Below the pieces are notes generated by a model. That model worked only from the letters and a program-made list of their open reading frames with translations. It ran no database searches and was not told the origin of the DNA. A program made the position numbers and the translations under genes. Shown here one piece after another: positions 8,906 through 17,792 of a stretch of 64,000 nucleotides of DNA (the stretch's first letter is position 1; every line of letters begins with the position of its first letter). The DNA lies in contig NCIJ01000001.1 of assembly GCA_002282015.1 (NCBI GenBank), positions 62,001 to 126,000 of the forward strand, in the 5' to 3' direction. The stretch is from Sulfuricurvum sp. 17-40-25 (lineage in GTDB: Bacteria; Campylobacterota; Campylobacteria; Campylobacterales; Sulfurimonadaceae).

Positions 8906-10449
8906 TCTTTATTCTCCATTCGTACACGCTCAAAAAGCTCTTTGGCAAATCCGATAGCTTCGTCACTGATTCCCTCACCACTGATAATACGCGCGATCTC
9001 TTCTATACGCTGTGCATCATTGAGTTCACGTACACGACTTTCATCGTCTTTATAAATCAAAAAGTGCTGTTCACCCATGGAGGTGAGCTGAGGCTGATGC
9101 GAGATCACAAAAATCTGATAACAGCGCGCAAGATGTCGAAGGACTTTCGCCACACTCATCGACTCTTCGCCACTGAGGTTTGCATCGATCTCATCGAGCA
9201 TCAACACACCGCCTTGTTCTTGCATGCTTTCAACACGAAGTGCAAGTAACGCCAAACGTAAACGATTAAACTCACCGGAACTCAGTTTCTCTAACTTCGT
9301 CCCCTCAAGACCCAAGACAACACGATCGAGACCATACGCATGATGATCGACCTTTTCGATACTCAAACTTGCAGGGCGTAAATACAACATCGTCAAATAT
9401 CCATTGAGTTTTTCAAGCGAGATCTCTATTTCCTTGGAACGCATTCTTGAGAGTTCCTCGGCTAAGTTTTGCAATTCGCTCATCAGCTTTGCAATATTTT
9501 GCGTCAAATCTCCCTTGGAGTGTTCAATCGTCTCATACGACTCTAGTTCTTTGGCTTTTTGCTCACGGTATTCCAGTGCCTCTGCAATCCCGCCATAACG
9601 ACGTTTTAGTTCACTGAGTTGCTCAATGCGGTCCAGTACACCCTCAACCGAAACTTCTTCAAGCTCTTCTAACTGCTCCAGCGAACTCTCAAAAACAGAA
9701 CGAAGCTCATTCATCGCATCATCAAAAAAGGAGCTCTCAATCTCCAACATACTCAACGCATTGCTCACCTGCGGTTCATATCCAAACAGACCTTGCGCGG
9801 CGTGGATCGACTCTTCAATTTTTTCTTTTTTGGAAAGCTGTTTCTTGATGAGATTCAATGACTCATCTTCACCTAAAACCGGTTTGATCACATCTATTTT
9901 ACCCATCTCATAGGCTGCGAATTCTTTGAGTTCAGAGAGCTTTTTTTCTTGTTCTTCGATGATTTTGAGTTCATCGGTTAGTTTTTTATACTCTAAAAAT
10001 TTCGTTTTATGCTCTTCTAGCCGACTTTTATGTTCCGCATTTGAAAGAGCAATACGTTCATCCAATAAACCGATAAGAGAGACAGGGTCAAAATCACTGT
10101 AGTCTTTTAAACTCAAATGGCGCAAATGTGCTGAGCTAATCGATTCCATCGAGGATTTAGAAGTACGCTGATTGTTGATAAAGTAACTTATTTTTTCTTT
10201 TTTAACATGACGAAAAATATTGGTCGGTTCATTGTCTATCCCATATTCTTCTTCATCCATCTGCCATGAAACAGAAGACTCACATACGCTCGCATCTACA
10301 CCATCCTGCCCCACTGATGCCAAAATGGAACGCATCAATATCGACTTACCACTTCCGCTTGGTCCCGTAAACACAATCAATCCCGGTTTAAACTCGAGTT
10401 CCGCTTCTTTAAATGTTAAAAATTCTTTGAGATAAAAACGCTCAATCAC
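8902..10449 (-). CDS. recN: DNA repair ATPase RecN
   Basis: RecN is an SMC-like ATPase acting in double-strand-break repair. The N-terminal Walker A FTGPSGSGKSILM lies near residues 28-40, a long coiled-coil region fills about 130-350, and the C-terminal ABC signature (KLSSGEFNRLRLALLAL) and Walker B (GGVLMLDEIDANLSGEES) follow. The protein is 515 residues, shorter than the ~550 of E. coli, as is common in this phylum. It is coupled to tatD and lies three bases from nadK. Confidence 0.93.
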   Translation of the reverse strand: MIERFYLKEFLTFKEAELEFKPGLIVFTGPSGSGKSILMRSILASVGQDGVDASVCESSVSWQMDEEEYGIDNEPTNIFRHVKKEKISYFINNQRTSKSSMESISSAHLRHLSLKDYSDFDPVSLIGLLDERIALSNAEHKSRLEEHKTKFLEYKKLTDELKIIEEQEKKLSELKEFAAYEMGKIDVIKPVLGEDESLNLIKKQLSKKEKIEESIHAAQGLFGYEPQVSNALSMLEIESSFFDDAMNELRSVFESSLEQLEELEEVSVEGVLDRIEQLSELKRRYGGIAEALEYREQKAKELESYETIEHSKGDLTQNIAKLMSELQNLAEELSRMRSKEIEISLEKLNGYLTMLYLRPASLSIEKVDHHAYGLDRVVLGLEGTKLEKLSSGEFNRLRLALLALRVESMQEQGGVLMLDEIDANLSGEESMSVAKVLRHLARCYQIFVISHQPQLTSMGEQHFLIYKDDESRVRELNDAQRIEEIARIISGEGISDEAIGFAKELFERVRMENKE

Positions 10450-10452
10450 CGC

Positions 10453-11307
10453 TTAATTCCCCCAGCCCAATTTCTCTTTGAGTACTTCAAAATAGTTAAA
10501 TTCTTTTCTATGTATCAAATGCGCTCCGCCATCGGCTAACTTAATATGAACCGTATCCTTATCGCTAATCTCAACCATGTCCTGCCCATCCACAATCACC
10601 AAAGCACTGGAATCAGATGTTTTAACCTCGATCTCAAAATGCCCAGGTAAAACAACAGGGCGTTGCGTCAGCGAATGAGGACAAATCGGTGTCAATGCAA
10701 ACACCTGGGTAAGTGGAAACAGTACAGGCCCACCCGCAGAGAGGTTATACGCTGTCGAACCCGTCGGAGTAGAAATCACCACCCCATCACCATAATAAGT
10801 GTTGAAATTGCGTCCATCAACATAGGTTTCCAAACGGATCATTTTGGAAATAGAAGGACGTGTCAATACGATGTCATTAAACGCAACCACTTTACTCTCT
10901 CCATGCTGGGTTGTAATCGTGGCTTCCAACATAGCACGCTTATCGATTCTGTAATCCCCAGCGAGCAGATCATCGATAAAAGACTCAAGCTCTCCAAAAT
11001 CCAAATCCGCTAAAAAACCCAATTTACCTGCGTGAATCCCAAGAACCGGTATCTGATACTCATACGACCGGCGTACAGCAGATATAAGCGTTCCATCTCC
11101 GCCAATAGTCACTAAAAAATCACTGTTTCTGCACATATGGTCAAACGGCTGACCCATCACATCGATCATCCCACCACTGACATGGTCAATAGAGACTTCG
11201 ATACTGCGAGACTCAAAAACGCGTTTAGCCTCTAAAAACATATCTTTAAGTTCAGGTGTCGAAGGTCGTAAAACAATACCAACGCGTTTAATATTTTCTA
11301 ATTTCAA
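10453..11307 (-). CDS. nadK: NAD kinase
   Basis: NadK phosphorylates NAD to NADP. The 284 residues contain the GGDGTLISA diphosphate-binding motif (about 69-77), the downstream TPTGSTAYNLSAGGP motif (about 180-194) and LTPICPHSLTQRPVVLP. The start is a TTG at 11307 (TTGAAATTAG) with GAGAAAG just upstream. As the first gene of the long minus-strand run it has a TATAAT element at 11338-11343. Confidence 0.94.
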   Translation of the reverse strand: MKLENIKRVGIVLRPSTPELKDMFLEAKRVFESRSIEVSIDHVSGGMIDVMGQPFDHMCRNSDFLVTIGGDGTLISAVRRSYEYQIPVLGIHAGKLGFLADLDFGELESFIDDLLAGDYRIDKRAMLEATITTQHGESKVVAFNDIVLTRPSISKMIRLETYVDGRNFNTYYGDGVVISTPTGSTAYNLSAGGPVLFPLTQVFALTPICPHSLTQRPVVLPGHFEIEVKTSDSSALVIVDGQDMVEISDKDTVHIKLADGGAHLIHRKEFNYFEVLKEKLGWGN

Positions 11308-11337
11308 ATTCTTTCTCGCATATTCATTAGTTGAGTT

Positions 11338-11343
11338 ATTATA
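11338..11343 (-). promoter_or_regulatory. -10 element upstream of nadK-recN operon
   Basis: The minus strand reads GGCTATAATAACTC, a perfect TATAAT about 30 bases upstream of the TTG start of nadK. No -35 is evident, as is usual for sigma-70 promoters in this phylum. Confidence 0.6.
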
Positions 11344-11402
11344 GCCAACTTTGGATACAGAGATAAAAATCGTTACAAATTTATAACTTGTTTAAAAATA
11401 TG

Positions 11403-11437
11403 TTTAGATATTATGTCTAAATTTTTAGATATATAAT
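11403..11437 (+). promoter_or_regulatory. Operator-like inverted repeat and -10 upstream of small membrane-protein gene
   Basis: TTTAGA at 11403-11408 and TCTAAA at 11416-11421 form an inverted repeat with a seven-base spacer, and a third copy, TTTAGAT, is at 11424-11430. A perfect TATAAT follows at 11432-11437. The repeat covers the region where polymerase would contact upstream DNA, so a dimeric repressor or activator site is plausible. The protein that would bind is unknown. Confidence 0.45.
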
Positions 11438-11512
11438 CAACCTACATGGATAATTTCCAATACTAGAGAACTGTAAAAAATAAAGCAAAAAATTAAACTG
11501 GAGATGATAAGC

Positions 11513-11779
11513 ATGAATGCAACAACATTTTACATAGTAGGTGGAGGATTAGTATTAATCCAGTTTTGGTTTGAACTTGAATATCGAGGACATACTTATG
11601 GTTCGAAACAAAATAAAGAAGCACACAAAAAAGGTGAGAATGAAATTGAAGCAAAAAAAGACAGTAGTTTTTGGTATGGCTTAACATATAAGCTTGTTAC
11701 TCTTGTCAATAAAAGAATATTAGCAAAAATAGGAGCAATTATTATTATCATAGGGTTACTTATTCAAATTATTGAATAA
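11513..11779 (+). CDS. Small membrane protein of unknown function
   Basis: The 88-residue product has a hydrophobic N-terminal segment (TTFYIVGGGLVLIQFWF), a charged middle rich in lysine and glutamate (KQNKEAHKKGENEIEAKKD) and a C-terminal membrane segment (AKIGAIIIIIGLLIQII). I chose the ATG at 11513, which has GGAG nine bases upstream; the ATG at 11504 overlaps that Shine-Dalgarno. The hairpin topology with a charged cytoplasmic loop is the only visible feature, and I do not recognise a family. It stands alone, convergent with the putative toxin locus, and has lower GC than its neighbours. Confidence 0.6.
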   Translation: MNATTFYIVGGGLVLIQFWFELEYRGHTYGSKQNKEAHKKGENEIEAKKDSSFWYGLTYKLVTLVNKRILAKIGAIIIIIGLLIQIIE

Positions 11780-11838
11780 AAAAACGATAAAGGGGTCAGG
11801 TGATAACTATAACAATGTAATCATCGAAAATACAGGGG

Positions 11839-11858
11839 GCCAAGGGAAACCCCTTGGC
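11839..11858 (-). terminator. Hairpin at the 3' end of the putative toxin mRNA
   Basis: GCCAAGGG (11839-11846) and CCCTTGGC (11851-11858) form a perfect 8-bp stem with a four-base loop. It begins six bases past the stop codon of the 19-residue peptide on the minus strand. The following minus-strand sequence is C-rich and then TGTATTTT, a poor U-tract, so it may act as a 3' stability hairpin as much as a terminator. Confidence 0.5.
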
Positions 11859-11863
11859 TACAC

Positions 11864-11923
11864 TCAATTGAGCATAGGTGCAAACATGCACATAAGTAAT
11901 ATCGTTACTATCAACTTATCCAT
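11864..11923 (-). CDS. Putative type I toxin: 19-residue hydrophobic peptide
   Basis: A 19-codon ORF encodes MDKLIVTILLMCMFAPMLN: a short charged N terminus and a single hydrophobic membrane-spanning stretch, the format of Ibs/Ldr-class type I toxins. It is preceded by a very strong Shine-Dalgarno, GGAAGGGGG (complement of 11930-11938), six bases before the ATG. A stable hairpin follows at once. The leader and first codons are complementary to an ~80-nt RNA encoded just upstream on the same strand. The frame stays open upstream to 12094, but that would run through the RNA and its terminator. I cannot assign it to a named toxin family. Confidence 0.55.
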   Translation of the reverse strand: MDKLIVTILLMCMFAPMLN

Positions 11924-11954
11924 AAAGAACCCCCTTCCATACGCTCTTTGGAGG
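11924..11954 (-). promoter_or_regulatory. Self-folding leader masking the toxin ribosome-binding site
   Basis: On the minus strand AAAGA (11949-11945) is complementary to UCUUU (11928-11924) directly before the AUG. CCUCC (11954-11950) is complementary to the G-rich Shine-Dalgarno by G-C and G-U pairs. Either pairing would hide the initiation region, as in many type I toxin mRNAs. Folds were inferred by eye. Confidence 0.4.
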
Positions 11955-11956
11955 AC

Positions 11957-11992
11957 AAAAAAAAAGGCCAAGGGGTAATTAATCCCTCGACC
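11957..11992 (-). terminator. Rho-independent terminator of the putative antitoxin RNA
   Basis: On the minus strand GGTCGAGGG and CCCTTGGCC (complements of 11984-11992 and 11966-11974) pair over nine positions, two of them G-T, around a nine-base loop. A run of nine T (11965-11957) follows directly. This is a textbook intrinsic terminator pointing in the minus direction. Confidence 0.75.
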
Positions 11993-12035
11993 TTTAGTCT
12001 GCCGCTCCATTGAACGTATGAAAAGTGATAGTAAC
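11957..12035 (-). ncRNA. Putative antitoxin small RNA (~79 nt)
   Basis: A TATAAT (12047-12042, minus strand) predicts a start at 12035, and the terminator at 11992-11957 ends the transcript near 11957. The predicted 5' end is GUUACUAUCA, the exact reverse complement of codons 4-7 of the toxin ORF (11913-11904). A second block, UUUCAUACGUUC (12023-12012), pairs over 12 positions with the toxin leader GAGCGUAUGGAA (11946-11935), with only two G-U pairs. The two blocks are collinear and would clamp both sides of the ribosome-binding site. RNA and toxin are encoded on the same strand, so pairing could be in trans or within a read-through transcript. Confidence 0.55.
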
Positions 12036-12041
12036 AGAAAA

Positions 12042-12047
12042 ATTATA
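12042..12047 (-). promoter_or_regulatory. -10 element of the putative antitoxin RNA
   Basis: The minus strand reads ATGGTATAATTTTTC, with TATAAT at 12047-12042. Counting seven bases downstream puts the transcription start at 12035, exactly at the first base of the complementary block. Confidence 0.6.
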
Positions 12048-12129
12048 CCATAAATCAAAACTAAAGAGGAGAAACTGCTTTTCCACATTAGCATTTTGTC
12101 GCGTTATCAAACCAAAAGTTTCTAAAGGC

Positions 12130-12135
12130 TATAAT
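12130..12135 (+). promoter_or_regulatory. -10 element upstream of aspS
   Basis: GGCTATAATTGCG contains a perfect TATAAT 30 bases before the TTG start of aspS. With it, the 385-base stretch between 11780 and 12164 is accounted for by the toxin-antitoxin-like locus on the minus strand and this promoter. Confidence 0.6.
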
Positions 12136-12164
12136 TGCGAAAAATATAACCTAAGGACTTTGAT

Positions 12165-13918
12165 TTGAGAAGTCATTTTTGTACTGATTTAAGTGAAGTA
12201 AACGTCGGCCAAAAGGTCGTATTGTGCGGATGGGCGAACAGCTACCGCGACCATGGTGGAATCGTATTTATCGATCTACGTGATAAAAGTGGCCTTATAC
12301 AGCTCGTTTGTGATCCAACGGACAATGTCCATGCGCATAAAATTGCCAGTGAAGTACGTGATGAATTTGTACTCATAGCGCACGGACATATTCGTGCTCG
12401 TGGTGAGGGTCTAATAAATCCACGTCTCAAAACAGGTACGATCGAAGTAGTAATCGATGAACTTATTGTTGAAAATCGCAGTGAGCCAGTTCCTTTTCAA
12501 ATCGGCGACAACAGTGTCGGCGAAGAGATACGTCTCAAATATCGCTATTTGGATCTTCGTAATCCGTCTATGTACAATACTTTTTTACTACGATCAAAAG
12601 CGGCGATAGCTGCTCGTAATACGCTCGACAAGCTAGGATTTCTGGAAGTTGAAACTCCTATATTGACCAAATCGACTCCTGAGGGGGCACGTGACTATCT
12701 AGTACCAAGCCGTGTCCATGAAGGTGAGTTTTACGCCCTTCCGCAATCACCACAGCTTTTCAAACAGCTTTTGATGGTGGGTGGATTTGACCGCTATTTC
12801 CAAATCGCACGATGTTTCCGTGATGAAGATTTACGTGCCGATCGTCAGCCGGAATTTACGCAAATAGACGTCGAGATGTCATTTTGTAATCAAGAAGACG
12901 TTATTCGCGTTGCTGAAGAACTCATCGTAGCGATGTTCGCATCAGCAGGTCACACAGTCACCACACCGTTCAATCGTATCAAGTTCAGCGATGCTATGGA
13001 GTGGTATGGTTCGGACAAACCTGACATGCGTTATGACCTCAAAATGGTAGACGTTATCGATATTTTTGCACGTTGTGACAATGAAATCTTTACGGGTATC
13101 GCAGCAAATCCAAAAATGAACCGTATCAAAGCACTGCGCGTACCGGGTGCTGATCTGGTCTTCTCAAAACGTGAGATGAAAAGCTTTGAGGATTACGTCC
13201 GTAAATTCGGCGCAAAAGGGCTTGGATATTTTCAGATGAAAGAAGACGGTCTCAAAGGCCCATTAGAAAAATTCTTCACCCCTGAAGACCTTCAACTCCT
13301 CGTTGATCGTACGGGTATGGAAGTGGGCGATGTCGTCTTCTTCGGTGCAGGTGATAAGACAACGGTATGGGATTATATGGGACGTTTCCGTATTTTCATT
13401 GCGGAACATGAAAAAATGAACCTGATTGACAAAGACCGTTTCGAATTTGTATGGGTTGTTGATTTCCCAATGTTTGAGATTGAAAATGGACGCGTAAAAG
13501 CTCTGCATCATCCGTTTACTATGCCTCGTGACTTAAATCATGAGCACCTTGATGATATTGAATCAATAGCATACGACATCGTTCTAAACGGTGTAGAACT
13601 TGGTGGCGGATCGATTCGTATCCATAAACAAGCGCTACAAGCAGAGATCTTCAAACTTCTAGGTATCGGCGAAGAAGAGGCTCAAGAAAAATTCGGCTTC
13701 TTACTCGATGCCCTCAAATTCGGTGCGCCACCACATGGTGGATTTGCACTTGGATTTGACCGTTTCATGATGCTGTTGTCTAAAAAAGAGAGTATCCGTG
13801 ACGTTATAGCATTTCCAAAAACGCAAAAAGCATCATGTATCATGACCGATGCTCCTAATACCGTTGACATCGCTCAGTTGCGTGAACTTCATATTCGTTT
13901 ACGTGAGACTGCCAAGTA

Positions 13919-13919
<1 letters not shown>
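12165..13919 (+). CDS. aspS: Aspartate--tRNA(Asp/Asn) ligase
   Basis: This class II synthetase charges tRNA-Asp and, in organisms without AsnRS, also tRNA-Asn. The 584 residues include an N-terminal OB-fold anticodon domain, motif 2 [23 protein letters not shown] (about 218-240), an insertion GAD domain, and motif 3 [14 protein letters not shown] near 525-538. The start is TTG at 12165 with TAAGGA seven bases upstream. Its stop overlaps the next start (TAATG), so it is coupled to the adenylate kinase gene, an arrangement also known from Campylobacter. Confidence 0.95.
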
Positions 13920-15892
<1,973 letters not shown>

Positions 15893-15982
15893 GCATTTTT
15901 TTAATATTTTTTTAATAATGACGATCTACTCTTAAGATTTTATAGTTCAGCAGTGATTATAAATGTATATCTGGAGAGAAAG

Positions 15983-16117
15983 ATGTTAAATTATTTACTC
16001 ATCGCATTGGTCATCATCATAATCGCCTACATAGGTTATCGACGTTATTTTTTCCAAAAGCCCAAAACAGACCGCCCGTCAAAACCTCATTTTACCTTGA
16101 AAATAGAGCACGAATAG
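15983..16117 (+). CDS. 44-residue single-pass membrane peptide
   Basis: A 45-codon ORF begins with ATG nine bases after GGAGAG. The product has an N-terminal membrane helix (NYLLIALVIIIIAYIGY) followed by a basic cytoplasmic tail (RRYFFQKPKTDRPSKPH). It lies alone between the cinA-like gene and dapD, with TATAGT at 15941-15946 as a possible -10. The 325 bases between the flanking genes hold only this ORF and the two promoters. I do not recognise the family. Confidence 0.55.
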   Translation: MLNYLLIALVIIIIAYIGYRRYFFQKPKTDRPSKPHFTLKIEHE

Positions 16118-16179
16118 TTCTATTTTCATAAGATAACCGTCTAATAGACTGCCTTCAACACAGTACGAGGGGTTTATGC

Positions 16180-16185
16180 TAAAAT
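16180..16185 (+). promoter_or_regulatory. Extended -10 upstream of dapD
   Basis: TATGCTAAAATTCC contains TAAAAT with an upstream TG, an extended -10, 31 bases before the dapD ATG. Confidence 0.5.
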
Positions 16186-16216
16186 TCCATATTAATATCA
16201 ACACAAGTGAGAAAAT

Positions 16217-17416
16217 ATGGAAACTTTAGAAACAGAATCCGCGTTCAAAGCTAGCGTTCAAGAGATACAAAACAGTTCAGGGTATAAAAATCCATTGGGA
16301 TTTGGAATTTGTCGTGTTGATTTTGGTCAATTAGACTCAAGTAGAATTCTTCAAGCAACTTATCCATTCATGAATTGGAACGAAAACTTTGGCAGTGCCG
16401 CTGTTTTTATTAAAAATGCACAAGAGCAAGGGCACAGTATTGACTTTAATGCCGACGAAGTCATTATCCCTGTAAATCTAAAGTTTTTAGAAGGATGCCT
16501 AAATGCCTTCACCCCTTATGCTGATGAAGCATACGGTGATGCTCATAAAAACATTCAAGTCATTTCTGCTTTATACAATCACATCAAAGAAAATGGAATG
16601 CGTGACGAAGAATTTCGTTTAGTATTGATTTTTAATGATGCTCCTTGTAAAAGTGTTGAAGCTACGTATCTTAAACTTTACGCACTTTCTACAGGAAAAG
16701 CGGGTTTACGTACATTAAACCTCAATGGAGCATTTGGGGCATTGCACAATGTTGCATGGTCTGATGGACAACCAATCGAACTAGAATGGCTACGTGAAAA
16801 TGAGATTGAACTCAAGATTTCCAATCAATACCCGAAAATCGATTTTGTGGATAAATTTCCTCGTTTCCTTCAACACATTATCCCAGCCGATAATACTCGT
16901 ATCTTAGACGATTCACGAGTCCGTTTTGGAGCACAACTTCATGCAGGAACCACGATCATGCCAGGTGCTAGTTATGTCAACTTTAATGCAGGTACAACGG
17001 GTTCTAGTATGGTAGAGGGACGCATATCAAGTTCTGCTATCGTGGGAGATGGTTCTGATGTTGGAGGCGGTGCGTCTATTCTAGGTGTACTCAGCGGTAC
17101 CGATGGCAATCCTATCACTATTGGTAAGAACACCCTGCTAGGGGCGAATAGCGTTTGCGGAATCCCTCTTGGTGATGGCTGTATTATTGATGCAGGTATT
17201 GCCATCTTAGCAGGTACAAAGATCCAAATATCTCCCGATCAGCTTGCGCTTATCAAAGCAGCCAATCCTGCACAATCTCTAAAAGACTCTACTGTGTTTA
17301 AAGGCTCTGAACTTGCAGGGTACAATGGCATCCATTTCCGTCAAGATTCACAAAATGGAGCAGTCATTGCTCGACGTTCTACTCGTGAAGTAAAACTAAA
17401 CGCTGATTTACATTAA
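16217..17416 (+). CDS. dapD: 2,3,4,5-tetrahydropyridine-2,6-dicarboxylate N-succinyltransferase, long form
   Basis: DapD transfers succinate from succinyl-CoA to tetrahydrodipicolinate in the lysine/meso-DAP pathway, feeding peptidoglycan synthesis. The 399 residues comprise a long N-terminal domain typical of the Campylobacterota form and a C-terminal left-handed beta-helix of hexapeptide repeats (VRFGAQLHAGTTIMPGASYV, SSSAIVGDGSDVGGGASILG, ITIGKNTLLGANSVCGIPLG). It is monocistronic with its own promoter. The start ATG has AAGTGAG upstream. Confidence 0.93.
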   Translation: METLETESAFKASVQEIQNSSGYKNPLGFGICRVDFGQLDSSRILQATYPFMNWNENFGSAAVFIKNAQEQGHSIDFNADEVIIPVNLKFLEGCLNAFTPYADEAYGDAHKNIQVISALYNHIKENGMRDEEFRLVLIFNDAPCKSVEATYLKLYALSTGKAGLRTLNLNGAFGALHNVAWSDGQPIELEWLRENEIELKISNQYPKIDFVDKFPRFLQHIIPADNTRILDDSRVRFGAQLHAGTTIMPGASYVNFNAGTTGSSMVEGRISSSAIVGDGSDVGGGASILGVLSGTDGNPITIGKNTLLGANSVCGIPLGDGCIIDAGIAILAGTKIQISPDQLALIKAANPAQSLKDSTVFKGSELAGYNGIHFRQDSQNGAVIARRSTREVKLNADLH

Positions 17417-17452
17417 ATCGGTTTTCTCTACAACTCTTAAGGTTGTGGGGCA

Positions 17453-17458
17453 TATACT
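17453..17458 (+). promoter_or_regulatory. -10 element upstream of rod-like mini protein
   Basis: GGCATATACTATTC contains TATACT 28 bases before the ATG at 17487. An imperfect hairpin (CAACTCTTAAGGTTG, 17431-17445) just before it may end dapD transcription, although it lacks a T-run. Confidence 0.35.
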
Positions 17459-17486
17459 ATTCATAATTTAACAAAGGAGTATCGTG

Positions 17487-17792
17487 ATGATAAGTTCAAA
17501 TGTATCTTCCATTCTCTCTCATCAAACGTACATGAACAATGACGCGGCAAATGTGGCAAATGTTAATACAGATCGCTACGTTCCACAAAATACTATTATT
17601 AAAGAAGCTGACAAAGGTACGACTGAAGCTGTAACTACCAAAGCTACTGATAATGGCAGTGAAAAATCACAAACCAATCTGGTCAAAGAAATTACGGATC
17701 AAATAACGATTGAAAATGTAACTGCAGCAAACGTACAAGCGATTAAAACACAAGACACCATGCTCGGTTCTCTCTTGGATCTTAAAGCTTAG
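17487..17792 (+). CDS. Miniature flagellar rod/hook-like protein
   Basis: The 101 residues begin ISSNVSSILSHQTYMNNDAANVANVNTDRY, which matches the N-terminal rod signature (ANNxANVNT) of FlgB/FlgC/FlgF/FlgG. They end in NVQAIKTQDTMLGSLLDLKA, resembling the C-terminal coiled-coil segment of the same families. The bulky middle domain is replaced by about 40 polar residues. AAAGGAG lies seven bases before the ATG at 17487; a GTG at 17484 is an alternative. It may be a minor rod or secreted axial component. Its 3' end overlaps the convergent NlpC/P60 gene by 11 bases. Confidence 0.6.
   Translation: MISSNVSSILSHQTYMNNDAANVANVNTDRYVPQNTIIKEADKGTTEAVTTKATDNGSEKSQTNLVKEITDQITIENVTAANVQAIKTQDTMLGSLLDLKA

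Noticed and set aside
11839-11858. Plus-strand terminator for the small membrane-protein gene
   Set aside because: On the plus strand the hairpin is followed by TACACTC, with no T-run, so it is better explained as the 3' hairpin of the minus-strand transcript.
11772-11978. 68-codon plus-strand ORF opposite the toxin locus
   Set aside because: No ribosome site; composition is explained by the complementary hairpins and the A-run of the minus-strand terminator.
11864-12094. 76-codon minus-strand ORF spanning the putative antitoxin RNA and toxin
   Set aside because: It would translate through an intrinsic terminator and a nine-T run, has no ribosome site at its start, and contains the better-supported 19-codon ORF with a strong Shine-Dalgarno.
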